From Elizabethkingia meningoseptica_A (GTDB lineage: Bacteria; Bacteroidota; Bacteroidia; Flavobacteriales; Weeksellaceae): a stretch of 64,000 nucleotides of DNA. This document shows, one piece after another, positions 37,852 to 46,626 of the stretch. The notes under the pieces were generated by a model that did not search any database, was not told the origin of the DNA, and was given only the letters and a program-made list of their open reading frames with translations. Every line of letters begins with the position of its first letter. The stretch's first letter is position 1. Made by a program: the position numbers and the translations under genes. Location of the stretch: NCBI RefSeq assembly GCF_045762675.1, contig NZ_JBJDLK010000002.1, forward strand, positions 310,001 through 374,000, read 5' to 3'.

Positions 37852-37870
37852 AAATATTTATTTTTGAGGT

Positions 37871-38623
37871 GTGTTAAATTTACTTAAAAAATATATTGTA
37901 GACAGTCAGTTTTATGTTTCTTTCATGGGAACTTTGCTCACCTTATTTTTTATGACCGAGCGGACTCCGTTTCGTATTGCTCTGATTATCCTTATATTTC
38001 TTACTTTTCTTAATGGCTATTTGTATACCAAGTACCAGATGACGCGGAAATTTTTCGGTTACGTACTGCTCTTCAACACGCTTACTTTTATTTTCTGCGT
38101 TACAGTGATTATCCACAGACATCACCCGGAATCACTAATCAAGTGGCTGCTCATTCTTATTTTAGGCTTTCTGTATAATACCCGGTTTCTGGATACATAC
38201 ATCAGAAAAATACCTTTTATCAAAATCTTCCACGTAGCGCTTGTCTGGGCACTTGTTAATTCGTGGCTTATTATGCCTGCTATACAATGGGATGTTTTCT
38301 TCATCACTTTCTTTTTGGTTTCCGGCCTTATTCTGCCTTTTGATATCCGGGATATGCAGTATGATACCGTGACTACCTTTCCTCAGATTATCGGAATACA
38401 AAACACAAAATACCTGGCTTATCTATTATTATTTGTATCCTCCCTAATTGCGGTTTTTTACCTTCAGCCTGATTTTGCAATATGTTATTTTTTAGCGGTT
38501 GCGGTCGGTTTTATATTTATTTACTTTGCACGGCCTACACGGCCGGATGCTTATTTTTCTTTTGGTGTGGAAACTGTCAGCGGGCTTCCTTTTTTGTTTT
38601 ATCTTCTGTTAAAATTATTCTGA
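37871..38623 (+). CDS. UbiA-like integral membrane protein
   Basis: The 250-residue protein is almost entirely hydrophobic, with about eight membrane helices. One loop has DIRDMQYDTVTTFPQIIG, resembling the second Asp-rich motif of UbiA prenyltransferases. The first Asp motif is not evident, being replaced by a region near NGYLYTKYQ, so activity is doubtful. The best start is a GTG at 37871; an ATG start at 37925 would remove the first 18 residues. It lies 19 bp from the oppositely directed A2M start, so its promoter must overlap that gene's 5' end. recF starts 31 bp downstream. Confidence 0.65.
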   Translation: MLNLLKKYIVDSQFYVSFMGTLLTLFFMTERTPFRIALIILIFLTFLNGYLYTKYQMTRKFFGYVLLFNTLTFIFCVTVIIHRHHPESLIKWLLILILGFLYNTRFLDTYIRKIPFIKIFHVALVWALVNSWLIMPAIQWDVFFITFFLVSGLILPFDIRDMQYDTVTTFPQIIGIQNTKYLAYLLLFVSSLIAVFYLQPDFAICYFLAVAVGFIFIYFARPTRPDAYFSFGVETVSGLPFLFYLLLKLF

Positions 38624-38654
38624 TTATCGTATCTTTACACCAGTTTTTCCAGGT

Positions 38655-39734
38655 ATGCTGATACAATCTATTCGTTTAAGTCAATTTAAAAACCATTCTT
38701 TTCGTCAATTTGATTTCTCACCGCAGATTAATTGTTTTGTGGGTAACAATGGCGTAGGCAAGACTAATATATTAGACGCATTATATTATCTATCGGTTGG
38801 AAAAAGTTTTTTAGGAAATACAGATCAGAACAATATCATGCAGGGTGAAGACTTCTTCAACATAGAAGCAGTCGTGGCTGACGAGGAAAAGGAAAATATT
38901 ATAAAAATTCAGCAGCAGCTGAGTTCAAAGAAGGTTATCAAGAAAAATGATAAGTCTTATGACCGTCTGGCAGATCATATAGGCTTTCTTCCTTCTGTTA
39001 TTATTTCTCCTTACGACAATAATCTTATATCAGACTCAGGCGATGCCCGGAGAAAATTTCTGGACGGGATGATATCCCAAACCGATACAGAATATTTATA
39101 TAACATTATTCAGTATCAGAAAACTTTGCAGCAGAGAAATGCACTACTGAAAGCTTTTCAGAAGAACCGGTATTTCGATGCGGATTCCCTTGATATCTAC
39201 CAGCATCATCTGGTTAAGTCGGGAAATGTTATTCATGAAAAAAGAAAAACGTTCAATGAAAAGTTCTCTCCTATTGTTCAGAAATTCTACCAGCTGATTT
39301 CAGACGGTAAAGAGGATATAGAAATCAATTATCAGTCTGATCTTTCGGAACAGGATTTCGAAGAGATTCTTAGTCAGAATCTGGAAAAAGACAGAATACT
39401 AACCTATACTTCAAGAGGTACACATAAAGACGATCTTGTATTTCTTATGCGTAAATATCCGCTTAAGAAAACGGGTTCACAGGGACAGCAAAAGACGTTC
39501 CTGATCAGTCTTAAACTGGCCCAGATGCAAATGATAAAAGACATCACCGGAAAGTCTCCTATTCTTTTACTGGATGATATTTTCGATAAACTGGATGATA
39601 ACAGGGTAAGTCAGCTGATTGCTTTGGTGAACAAAGAAAACTTTGGTCAGATCTTTATCACTGATACCCATAAGGAACGTACCCAGTCTATTGTACAGCG
39701 GATCAACGAAGAAAGCCGGATTTTTGAATTGTAA
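38655..39734 (+). CDS. recF: DNA replication and repair protein RecF
   Basis: The 359-residue SMC-like ATPase has Walker A GNNGVGKT at residues 30-37, the ABC-type signature region SQGQQKTFLISLKLAQMQM, and Walker B PILLLDDIFDKLDDNRV. It opens with the standard LIQSIRLSQFKNHS. It works in the RecFOR pathway, loading RecA at ssDNA gaps. The length fits the family. DUF721 lies downstream, a pairing known from other bacteria. A hairpin at 39806-39828 probably ends the transcript. Confidence 0.96.
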   Translation: MLIQSIRLSQFKNHSFRQFDFSPQINCFVGNNGVGKTNILDALYYLSVGKSFLGNTDQNNIMQGEDFFNIEAVVADEEKENIIKIQQQLSSKKVIKKNDKSYDRLADHIGFLPSVIISPYDNNLISDSGDARRKFLDGMISQTDTEYLYNIIQYQKTLQQRNALLKAFQKNRYFDADSLDIYQHHLVKSGNVIHEKRKTFNEKFSPIVQKFYQLISDGKEDIEINYQSDLSEQDFEEILSQNLEKDRILTYTSRGTHKDDLVFLMRKYPLKKTGSQGQQKTFLISLKLAQMQMIKDITGKSPILLLDDIFDKLDDNRVSQLIALVNKENFGQIFITDTHKERTQSIVQRINEESRIFEL

Positions 39735-39805
39735 GACTGGTTCAGCAGATGTATCTGTATACAAAAAAGCACCTCACTGATCAAGCAGATTACGCTGATT
39801 TCTAT

Positions 39806-39828
39806 AACCTTAAAATAGTTTTAAGGTT
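39806..39828 (+). terminator. Hairpin after recF
   Basis: AACCTTAAAA (39806-39815) and TTTTAAGGTT (39819-39828) pair with a 3-nt loop and run into TTAAG. It is AT-rich but near-perfect; it sits between recF and the DUF721 gene, so the two may have separate transcripts. Confidence 0.5.
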
Positions 39829-39958
39829 TTAAGTATTATATATTTGTCTGCCTGATCCGTTATATCTGCGTGAGGCTATCCAGTTCAGCACTTGTTCTGT
39901 CCATAGTATTTGCGGGATATAATAGGCCGGATATGGTGAATCTCCTTATATTTACATC

Positions 39959-40252
39959 ATGAAAAAAAAGAAACGCGAATACCTCTCTTCTGAATTGGTT
40001 CAGGCCTTTGTTAAGGTATACGGTCTTGAAGAAAAAATGGAAGCTATTGCGATCCGTGAATTTCTTGAGGAGTATCTGGACGAATCTTTATATCAGGAAA
40101 TTACAAGTGTTTCACTAAAAAACAGACTGCTTGAAATAAGAATAAGGTCGCTACTTCTGAAAAATGATTTCAGAATGCGTAAATCTTTTTTCCTGCAGAA
40201 ATTCCGCAGCGTTATCGGAGAAGATAAAATTAGTGACCTTCAGATTTTGTAG
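39959..40252 (+). CDS. DUF721 (DciA-like) protein
   Basis: The 97-residue protein is a small DUF721 unit: a KH-type core of about residues 10-90 (ELVQAFVKVYGLEEKMEAIAIREFLEEYL, SLYQEITSVSLKNRLLEIRIRSLLLKNDF). DciA-type DUF721 proteins load or regulate the replicative helicase DnaB in bacteria lacking DnaC/DnaI. The family call rests on layout and position next to recF. The gene is convergent with the next gene and overlaps it by 23 bp. Confidence 0.75.
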   Translation: MKKKKREYLSSELVQAFVKVYGLEEKMEAIAIREFLEEYLDESLYQEITSVSLKNRLLEIRIRSLLLKNDFRMRKSFFLQKFRSVIGEDKISDLQIL

Positions 40253-42266
40253 TACTTGTACTCTTCATCAGATCCATTGCACGTTCGTCCAAACGGGAAC
40301 GTAACGGCAGGAAGAATCTTAGCGGATTTTTAAGGAAATAACGGAATATCTCAGCAATAATTAGTCTTACCTCACCCATTTTCACTTTTCTGGAACGGAA
40401 CGCCAATACCATAGACAGCCCGAAACTTACAAGGAAGTTGAAGAAACCTATCAGAAATACGGTTACAAATGAAATCCAGAAGGTGTACATGGTAACATTA
40501 AAATCTTTTCCATAAAGCCCCAGAGCAAAGTTACCGGCAGCAAAGGTAATATGTCGGATATCCAGATCCAGCCCCAGGAATAGTCCTATTGGAGCTGTTG
40601 CTCCCAGGAAAATACCAAACCAGAAGTTGGATACGATTCCACCCCAGTTACGGGAATAATAGATAGACAGATTTCTTGCAAACTTTTCCCCAAAGAAATA
40701 ATTGATAAACGGGTTCTTGGCAATACGCTTCGGTATCTGATAGAATACCCCGGTATTGCTTACATTTCCGGCTATAATCCCTGAAATAAACAGGAAAAAA
40801 CCTGCAATACAGGCATGGAATATTGCCTTTGAATGTATTGGATCCAGATCCTGTAATAATTTAGACGATTTATCTATCGCAAGATTCTGTTTGAAGATAA
40901 TTTCCAGTCCGTATATAATAATCAGTGATACAGGAAAGGATAGCAAAACATTCCCCACAAAGGCTATGAACTGTGAACGGAACAGCTTGGACACCAGATG
41001 GGCAAAGTCTATATAATTCTTCTTTGTATTGCGGTCAACTGCAAGAACATTGGCCATGGTAGCAGCTGTCATAGCCGGCTGCTTTGTTGCCAGTGTAAAA
41101 TTCATCAGATAGATCATTACAAATCCCATCGCATAGTTGAAGGAATACATAAAGGCGTGTACAAAATCACTACTGTGGCTGTAGCTATATAACATTTTCA
41201 GCACACACAATGCGCCAACAATAACACCACCACCGGAAGACTTCAGCAACATTTTAAAGTAATCCTTGCGTCCGGAAGTAATATAATGGGTTCCCACTTC
41301 CGAGGTATGTGTCGTAATCAGGTGGGAAATAAGTCTTGTACTGTCGGATACAAGATCGGATATGTTATTTTTATGAGATTTAAAATCCAGAATACTGAAA
41401 AATAACTGTTTCGATTTTTTCAGATAATCTTCAGGCCCGTCTATTACCAGCAGATTCAGTATGATTGTGACCCTTTCCAGCTGTTGGCGGATTTTTAATA
41501 AGGACTGGTTAATCTTATTGGAGATTCCGTATTTAGAGGCATTTTTAAAGGCCAGATTAACAAAGTCCTGACATTGCTGAAGGTAAACTTTCAGCTGTTT
41601 ATAGATTTCCGATTTTGAATTTAACTCCATCACCGGATCTTTCTTGAATTCCTCCAACAACAAATCCAGCTCGTTTTGCAGTGCCAGAAACGGATTATCA
41701 AAATTCTTATATTCCGGAGCCATACGCACCACATCAACGTCCAGTGCGTTTCCTATCACACGCCACGCCAGAATATTCATAGAGAACATCAGTTCATTCT
41801 TTACCTTCGCATTGCGGATAAAATCATCTATTTTTAACAACCGGAAAAGCTCGTCCATTTCTGTATCCGAAATCTTTTTCAGATACTCCAGGTCTTTTTT
41901 GGTGTGTACGGATACGGTGTCTACCAGATAAGAAACAGAATTTTCATTGTCTACAGAAGGAAGGACTTTATTTAATATTCTTTTCTTCAGTTCCGGATAG
42001 AAAGCATTTTCAGAAAGTATATCCGCTTCTGTAAGCGATAAATTGAATGGCTTCCCCGTGAAAAGGTTGCGTATATAATACCCAAAATTATCACATATTT
42101 CAGGGTTATTCTTCAGATAAGCTAAAAATATCTCGAAATCCTCATGAACCACACTGTTGAAAATTTCTTTCAGGGGTTCTAGAGATTTGGTTTCATTCTT
42201 AAAAACAAAATACTTCTTAAGAATAGCATTAAAATTATCTTTATTTCTTCTGAGGAGCCTTCCCAT
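40230..42266 (-). CDS. Gcr-type 'site-specific recombinase' membrane protein
   Basis: The 678-residue protein is of the Neisseria Gcr/SpecificRecomb family. About 330 soluble helical residues come first, then a C-terminal membrane region with roughly six to seven helices (GGVIVGALCVLKMLYSYS, AFMYSFNYAMGFVMIYLMNFTL, FWFGIFLGATAPIGLFLGL). The old 'recombinase' name comes from a plasmid rearrangement phenotype. No catalytic Tyr or Ser recombinase motif is visible, and membrane insertion argues against DNA cleavage. It shares 23 bp of 3' end with the DUF721 gene. Confidence 0.82.
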   Translation of the reverse strand: MGRLLRRNKDNFNAILKKYFVFKNETKSLEPLKEIFNSVVHEDFEIFLAYLKNNPEICDNFGYYIRNLFTGKPFNLSLTEADILSENAFYPELKKRILNKVLPSVDNENSVSYLVDTVSVHTKKDLEYLKKISDTEMDELFRLLKIDDFIRNAKVKNELMFSMNILAWRVIGNALDVDVVRMAPEYKNFDNPFLALQNELDLLLEEFKKDPVMELNSKSEIYKQLKVYLQQCQDFVNLAFKNASKYGISNKINQSLLKIRQQLERVTIILNLLVIDGPEDYLKKSKQLFFSILDFKSHKNNISDLVSDSTRLISHLITTHTSEVGTHYITSGRKDYFKMLLKSSGGGVIVGALCVLKMLYSYSHSSDFVHAFMYSFNYAMGFVMIYLMNFTLATKQPAMTAATMANVLAVDRNTKKNYIDFAHLVSKLFRSQFIAFVGNVLLSFPVSLIIIYGLEIIFKQNLAIDKSSKLLQDLDPIHSKAIFHACIAGFFLFISGIIAGNVSNTGVFYQIPKRIAKNPFINYFFGEKFARNLSIYYSRNWGGIVSNFWFGIFLGATAPIGLFLGLDLDIRHITFAAGNFALGLYGKDFNVTMYTFWISFVTVFLIGFFNFLVSFGLSMVLAFRSRKVKMGEVRLIIAEIFRYFLKNPLRFFLPLRSRLDERAMDLMKSTSTTKSEGH

Positions 42267-42282
42267 AATATCTACTAAGGTA

Positions 42283-42933
42283 TCAATTTAACTTCATATA
42301 ACCCATTTGTTTCATAATCCAATTGTGCTTTTTCTGCAGATAGGGCGATGGATTCTTAGGGTCATATTTCTTTGGATTAGGTAATACAGCTGCTATCCAT
42401 GCAGCTTCACTTTTAGTCAGATCTTTTGCAGATTTTCCAAAATAATATTTTGAAGCGGCTTCTACGCCAAATACGCCTCTTCCCATCTCAATAGAGTTCA
42501 GGTAACGCTCCAAAATAATATCTTTATTCCAAAGGTGTTCTATAATAAATGTATAAATAACTTCCAGTCCTTTTCTTACCCAGCTTCTTCCGTTCCACAA
42601 AAAAATATTCTTTGCGGTCTGCTGCGAAATAGTACTTCCGCCCTGAATTGTTTTTTTATTTTTCTTTTCATTGTGTTTCATTGCCCGCTCAATCGCTTTA
42701 AAATCAAAACCATTATGTTTAAAATAATTCTGGTCTTCACTGGCTATTACAGCCAGCTTTACATTGTCGCCCATTTCATCAAATGAAACATAATCACGAT
42801 CAAGTTTTCCATATTGTACGAGTCCTCCCAACTGGATAAAGGTAATAGGCGGATTAAAAAACCGCCCCCATATCACAGCCAGGATATTAAATACAATAAC
42901 GGCAAAAATAACTCTTTTAATAAACTTCCACAT
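42283..42933 (-). CDS. mtgA: Monofunctional peptidoglycan glycosyltransferase
   Basis: The 216-residue protein has an N-terminal membrane anchor (FIKRVIFAVIVFNILAVIWG) and a GT51 domain. Its catalytic Glu is in IASEDQNYFKHNGFD, and the conserved motifs GGSTISQQTAKNIFLWNGRS and ILERYLNSIEMGRGVFGVEAASKYYFGKSA are intact. No transpeptidase domain is present, so it is the monofunctional type that polymerises lipid II into glycan strands at the outer face of the inner membrane. It is 17 bp upstream of the Gcr-type gene and probably cotranscribed with it. Confidence 0.95.
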   Translation of the reverse strand: MWKFIKRVIFAVIVFNILAVIWGRFFNPPITFIQLGGLVQYGKLDRDYVSFDEMGDNVKLAVIASEDQNYFKHNGFDFKAIERAMKHNEKKNKKTIQGGSTISQQTAKNIFLWNGRSWVRKGLEVIYTFIIEHLWNKDIILERYLNSIEMGRGVFGVEAASKYYFGKSAKDLTKSEAAWIAAVLPNPKKYDPKNPSPYLQKKHNWIMKQMGYMKLN

Positions 42934-43042
42934 AAGTCGAAATATGAGGCAAAAATAAGCTTTTTAATTTTTTTGAGAAAAATAACAACAAGTATTAATA
43001 CTCCGCATAAACGGAAAAAGTAATCGTTGAAAACAAAAATTA

Positions 43043-43073
43043 AACCTCAGAGGTTTTAAAAACCTTTGAGGTT
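43043..43073 (-). terminator. AT-rich hairpin after the 43158-43595 gene
   Basis: AACCTCAGAGGTTTT (43043-43057) pairs with AAAACCTTTGAGGTT (43059-43073) with one G-U pair. Hairpins of the form AACCTCWGAGGTTT recur in many Flavobacteriia from memory, so it doubles as a dispersed repeat. Confidence 0.6.
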
Positions 43074-43157
43074 GAAAATTAACGGTATTCAAATCATGCT
43101 GATCCTGTAAATTGCCCTTACAGGATTTGTTAAATCTTCCGGATCCGTTTTTTATAT

Positions 43158-43595
43158 TTAATTTAGGGAGTGAACTTCCGACTGAAGAAAATCAAAAAGG
43201 AAGAGGCGGTCGAAAAAATAACCGATATTTTGTTCATGTATAAATCTTTTGGCAGAATCGGGTTTAACAGAGTTTCTTTCTCTTACAAAAACCAGCCATA
43301 ATTCTTTCAACCTTCCATGATTTTTTTTGGCTTCCGATATAAGCTGCCTGTACGAGTTGTCATCCTGTAAACCTTTCAGGTCATAAAAAAGAATACCTTT
43401 CTTTTTTCCTTCATCCGTAATTACATTCACCTTTCCCTGAAACTGAAAATCTGTAAGGCTTATCGATGCGTTATAAGATTTGATAAAACGATGTAAATCG
43501 GCCATCTGTATCAGCATTTCTTCTTTCTGCTGTTCCGTTAAAGAACGATCTCTGATAACCATCTCTGTTAAATTTGTAAATTCTTTTATGTCCAT
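43158..43595 (-). CDS. Unknown cytoplasmic protein (145 aa)
   Basis: I do not recognise this family. The 145 residues have an N-terminal helical section (IKEFTNLTEMVIRDRSLTEQQKEEMLIQMADLHRFIKSY), then alternating strands and helices (FQGKVNVITDEGKKKGILFYDLKGLQDD, LKELWLVFVRERN). There are no Cys, no signal peptide and no membrane segment. The layout recalls a small nuclease-like or Rossmann-like domain, but no catalytic motif was found. It reads divergently from the histidine kinase gene across a 212-bp region. Confidence 0.65.
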   Translation of the reverse strand: MDIKEFTNLTEMVIRDRSLTEQQKEEMLIQMADLHRFIKSYNASISLTDFQFQGKVNVITDEGKKKGILFYDLKGLQDDNSYRQLISEAKKNHGRLKELWLVFVRERNSVKPDSAKRFIHEQNIGYFFDRLFLFDFLQSEVHSLN

Positions 43596-43706
43596 AAAGA
43601 GTTAAAATTGAATTCAAAAGCAAAACAAAAACAATAATGCTGTTAAAATTCTTTTTTTATATGAAACCCTGTATATTTTATACGAAATGAAAGACTATAT
43701 TCTGTG

Positions 43707-43772
43707 TTTGTATAAAAATAACGGCAACTTGTATAATTTTGAAAAAGCTGAGCTTCTGAAATAATAGATTTG
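43707..43772 (+). promoter_or_regulatory. Candidate promoters for the LytS/LytTR operon
   Basis: TTTG at 43707-43710 with TAATTTTG at 43734-43741 (23-bp spacer), and TTTG at 43738-43741 with TAGATTTG at 43765-43772 (23-bp spacer). Both fit the Bacteroidota form apart from a slightly long spacer. Confidence 0.45.
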
Positions 43773-43807
43773 TATATTATATATTTATACTCTTTTAATT
43801 CCTGAGC

Positions 43808-44875
43808 ATGGAAAACCTTCAAAATAATATCATTATTAAATACCTTACAGAAGACCGTTACCGGATTTTGCGCCATGTTATCTTTCTGCTGGGACTTTTG
43901 CTTTTCTATTCCAGTGCAAAATTTATCCAGGAGTTTACTGGTATTTATAAATATTACGTTTTAGTAATTATATGGCTTACGTTTATCGGAATGTTTTATA
44001 TCAATATGTATATTCTGGTTCCGGTATTTTTCTTCCGTGCCCGCTATTTATCCTATATTATAACTTTATTTTCATTAGCTGCAATAAGTCTTTCTTTTAT
44101 GGCTTTTATTATTTCTGACTTCTTTTTAGCTTACAGAATTAATAATGAAAGAGTAAGAACCGAACAGGTAAGAGACCTTTATCAGGGGATATTTATTGCT
44201 GTACCCATTATTCTTACAACCACCACCTTAAAATTATTTCAGAGATGGATAAAGGATACGGAAAGAATATCTGAATTACAAAACCTTACCCTCACCATGG
44301 AGCTGAATGAACTGAAAAATCAGATTAATCCTCATTTTCTGTTTAATATGCTCAATAATATAAAAGTGCTGATTAAAAAAGACCCGGAAAAAGCGGGTGA
44401 AGTACTGATGAAACTGTCAAAGTTTTTGCGTTATCAGCTGTATGAAAACAATGAGAAAACGACACCACTTGCGCTGGAAGTTAATTCCATATCCAACTTC
44501 CTGAATTTTGAAGAGATCAGAAGAGAACATTTTTCTGTTTCCATTAACTGTAATCCGGATCTGCAGTCTTTTAACAAGATATTTATTCCACCCAACCTGT
44601 TTACTACTTTTGTAGAAAATGCGGTTAAACACAGCTATGATATCACCGATAACAAAACCTTTATCGAGATTTATTTTGTGGTAAAAAACGAACAGCTTAA
44701 TTTTATATGCCGTAATTCCAAAAGCCTCGATCCGGTACCAGATGAAGGTAAATACAGCGGCTTAGGATTAAAAAATATAAAAAGGCGTCTGGAGCTTTTA
44801 TATCCTGATACGCATATCCTGAATATAACCTCTCTGGAAACAGAATATATAGTAAATCTAAGCATACCTTTATGA
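43808..44875 (+). CDS. LytS/YehU-type sensor histidine kinase
   Basis: The 355-residue protein has four N-terminal membrane helices (residues ~21-145) with short periplasmic loops and a small extracytoplasmic sensing region. It continues into a His_kinase domain with LKNQINPHFLFNMLNN (phospho-acceptor His176). The ATPase region has FVENAVKHS (N box) and GLGLKNIKRRLELLYP (G box). It should phosphorylate the response regulator encoded next; the signal is unknown. Its end overlaps the next start by 4 bp (ATGA), so the pair is translationally coupled. Confidence 0.95.
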   Translation: MENLQNNIIIKYLTEDRYRILRHVIFLLGLLLFYSSAKFIQEFTGIYKYYVLVIIWLTFIGMFYINMYILVPVFFFRARYLSYIITLFSLAAISLSFMAFIISDFFLAYRINNERVRTEQVRDLYQGIFIAVPIILTTTTLKLFQRWIKDTERISELQNLTLTMELNELKNQINPHFLFNMLNNIKVLIKKDPEKAGEVLMKLSKFLRYQLYENNEKTTPLALEVNSISNFLNFEEIRREHFSVSINCNPDLQSFNKIFIPPNLFTTFVENAVKHSYDITDNKTFIEIYFVVKNEQLNFICRNSKSLDPVPDEGKYSGLGLKNIKRRLELLYPDTHILNITSLETEYIVNLSIPL

Positions 44876-45591
44876 ACTGTATCATTGTAGATGATGAGCC
44901 TCTGGCAAGAGAAGAAATGAGATCATTAATCCGTGAAGTATCTTCCGTAGAAATACTGGGAGAGTTTTCAAATGCTTATACAGCCGGGGATTTCCTTAAC
45001 AGGAATAAGGTAGATTTAGTATTTCTGGATATTCAGATGCCCAAAATAACCGGACTGGAGTTCGCAGAAAATATTGCAAAAGACACGCTTGTCGTTTTTA
45101 CTACGGCTTATCCGCAGTACGCCCTGAAAAGCTACGAGCTGGATGCACTTGACTATCTCCTGAAACCGGTTGAAGAAAACCGGTTAAAAAAAGCCATTGA
45201 TAAAGCCATTGCTTATAAAGGTCTGCTGTCTGCGGAAACGGTAAAAAATATTATTGAAGGAACAAATGAGGAGTTTTTAATGATTAAGGCAGACAGAAGA
45301 TATTATAAACTCAACATCGGGGATATAAAATTTATAGAGGGCTTAAAGGATTATGTGGTGATCCATACGCAGAATCAGAAGCTTATTACGGCTATGAATC
45401 TTAAAACCATTCATCAGCGCATTATTTCATCTTCTTTTCTCAGGGTTAGCAAGTCTTATATTGTGAATCTGCAGTACATTGATTCATTCGATAATCATAC
45501 GGTTTATATTGACGAATCTGAAATTCCACTTGGCGAGGTATACCGAGACGATTTTTTCAATACGTACACAGGCGGGCTGATGGACAGCTGA
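44872..45591 (+). CDS. LytTR-family response regulator
   Basis: The 239-residue protein has an N-terminal receiver domain with Asp7/Asp8 and the phospho-acceptor Asp53 in LVFLDIQMPKI, plus Thr and Lys switch residues (VFTTAY, LLKP). A C-terminal LytTR DNA-binding domain occupies residues ~135-235 (FLMIKADRRYYKLNIGDIKFIEGLKDYVVIHT, FLRVSKSYIVNLQYI). It partners the kinase at 43808. The phased AAGTCCATA array at 45721-45776 lies 130 bp after its stop and could be a target of this or a related regulator, although that is untested. Confidence 0.95.
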   Translation: MNCIIVDDEPLAREEMRSLIREVSSVEILGEFSNAYTAGDFLNRNKVDLVFLDIQMPKITGLEFAENIAKDTLVVFTTAYPQYALKSYELDALDYLLKPVEENRLKKAIDKAIAYKGLLSAETVKNIIEGTNEEFLMIKADRRYYKLNIGDIKFIEGLKDYVVIHTQNQKLITAMNLKTIHQRIISSSFLRVSKSYIVNLQYIDSFDNHTVYIDESEIPLGEVYRDDFFNTYTGGLMDS

Positions 45592-45720
45592 AATCTGTTA
45601 TCGTCTTCAAAGTTTCCCAAAAACTGACTTTTAACACATCTTACAACACTTTTTTTGATAAAAACCCAGGTTTATATTTTTAAATATAAATCCGGATTTT
45701 ATTTGGGACTGATCTGGAAC

Positions 45721-45776
45721 AAGTCCATAGCAAGTCCATACTAAGTCCATAGTAAGTCCATAGTTGCTATGGACTT
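45721..45776 (+). repeat. Phased 9-bp repeat array AAGTCCATA
   Basis: Four exact direct copies of AAGTCCATA start at 45721, 45732, 45743 and 45754, spaced exactly 11 bp. An exact inverted copy, TATGGACTT, is at 45768-45776. The 2-bp spacers vary (GC, CT, GT). It ends 28 bp before a TATATTTA box at 45805-45812, where an activator array would be placed. Confidence 0.9.
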
Positions 45777-45830
45777 AGCATAGATCTGGTATGGATATTT
45801 ATTGTATATTTATCGAAGGAGATTCAAGAT

Positions 45831-45893
45831 ATGAAGCTATTGTATGCGTTGGATTCCTCTACCAAAAACACACAATACGATGGGAAAAATTAA
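45831..45893 (+). CDS. Possible 20-aa leader peptide
   Basis: An ATG at 45831 follows an AAGGAG at 45816-45821, an unusually good Shine-Dalgarno for this genome. It encodes 20 codons (MKLLYALDSSTKNTQYDGKN) and ends at 45893, overlapping the start of the next gene at 45880 in another frame. It may couple translation or be chance. No known leader family is recognised. Confidence 0.3.
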   Translation: MKLLYALDSSTKNTQYDGKN

Positions 45894-46590
45894 AAACACC
45901 GGACAAATCAGCGGGGCTGTTGCCAATCTGGTTTTTATAAACAGCGATGCGAAAACTTATGTCCGCTCAAAACCGGGGAGCATTAAGCAATCGAAAGCAA
46001 CCAAAACAGCCGCGGGAATTTTCGGGCAAATCAGTCAGCTGGACAGCCGTTACCGTAAGGAACTTATCGCACTACTCCGGCTTCAACCGGATAGTCAGTA
46101 TGCATTCCGCCACCGTTCCTGTTTCAGCAGAATGGCTGTGCGTTATGAGGAAAACGGAGAGGAAAAGGTCTCCCTTCTGAAAGGAGATCCGAAAAGCATG
46201 GAAGGTTTTGATTTTAATCAGCAAACGCCCTGGGCAGCAGCATGCCGTTTCTTTCCGGAATTTAATCTTTTGCCGGAGGGAAAACTTCAGGTCAGTATTC
46301 CGGAGCTGGAATTGGGAACTCATATTAAAACAGGCAAACCTGTATCAAAAGCTGTTCTTCAGCTGTTCTGTATTGCGGCTAATCCGCATATTCAGGCAGG
46401 TATTCGTTTGTTATCGGATATCCGTATGGAAGTAAATCCTAAAACAGAGGCTTCTGAATGGCTGATTCCGGATATTCCGGACCAGCAGCTGATCTTTGTT
46501 ATTGGCCAACTAAAGCTGTATGAATGGAAGTATCAGGCTTATAAGCTTATAGGTACAAGTGCAGCTTATTTATGGGGCAGAAAAATATGA
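45880..46590 (+). CDS. Unknown protein, DUF6266-like in layout (236 aa)
   Basis: I am not certain of the family. From ATG 45880 the protein is 236 residues, starting MGKIKNTGQISGAVANLVF. A basic segment, KTYVRSKPGSIKQSKATKTA, follows. This opening resembles a group of Flavobacteriia proteins (DUF6266-like) that start with a Gly-rich 'SGxVG' strand and a YVRSKP segment. The ATG at 45844 in the same frame is possible but lacks sense in the leader. No membrane segment, signal or enzyme motif is seen. The gene follows the phased array. Confidence 0.6.
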   Translation: MGKIKNTGQISGAVANLVFINSDAKTYVRSKPGSIKQSKATKTAAGIFGQISQLDSRYRKELIALLRLQPDSQYAFRHRSCFSRMAVRYEENGEEKVSLLKGDPKSMEGFDFNQQTPWAAACRFFPEFNLLPEGKLQVSIPELELGTHIKTGKPVSKAVLQLFCIAANPHIQAGIRLLSDIRMEVNPKTEASEWLIPDIPDQQLIFVIGQLKLYEWKYQAYKLIGTSAAYLWGRKI

Positions 46591-46626
46591 TATTAAGTGC
46601 TAACTTATATTGACAAAAATATCAAG

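Noticed and set aside
40230..42266. Active site-specific recombinase
   Set aside because: The family name is historical; the protein has many membrane helices and no Tyr or Ser recombinase motif.
45721..45776. CRISPR array
   Set aside because: The repeats are 9 bp with 2-bp spacers, far too short; no cas genes occur nearby.
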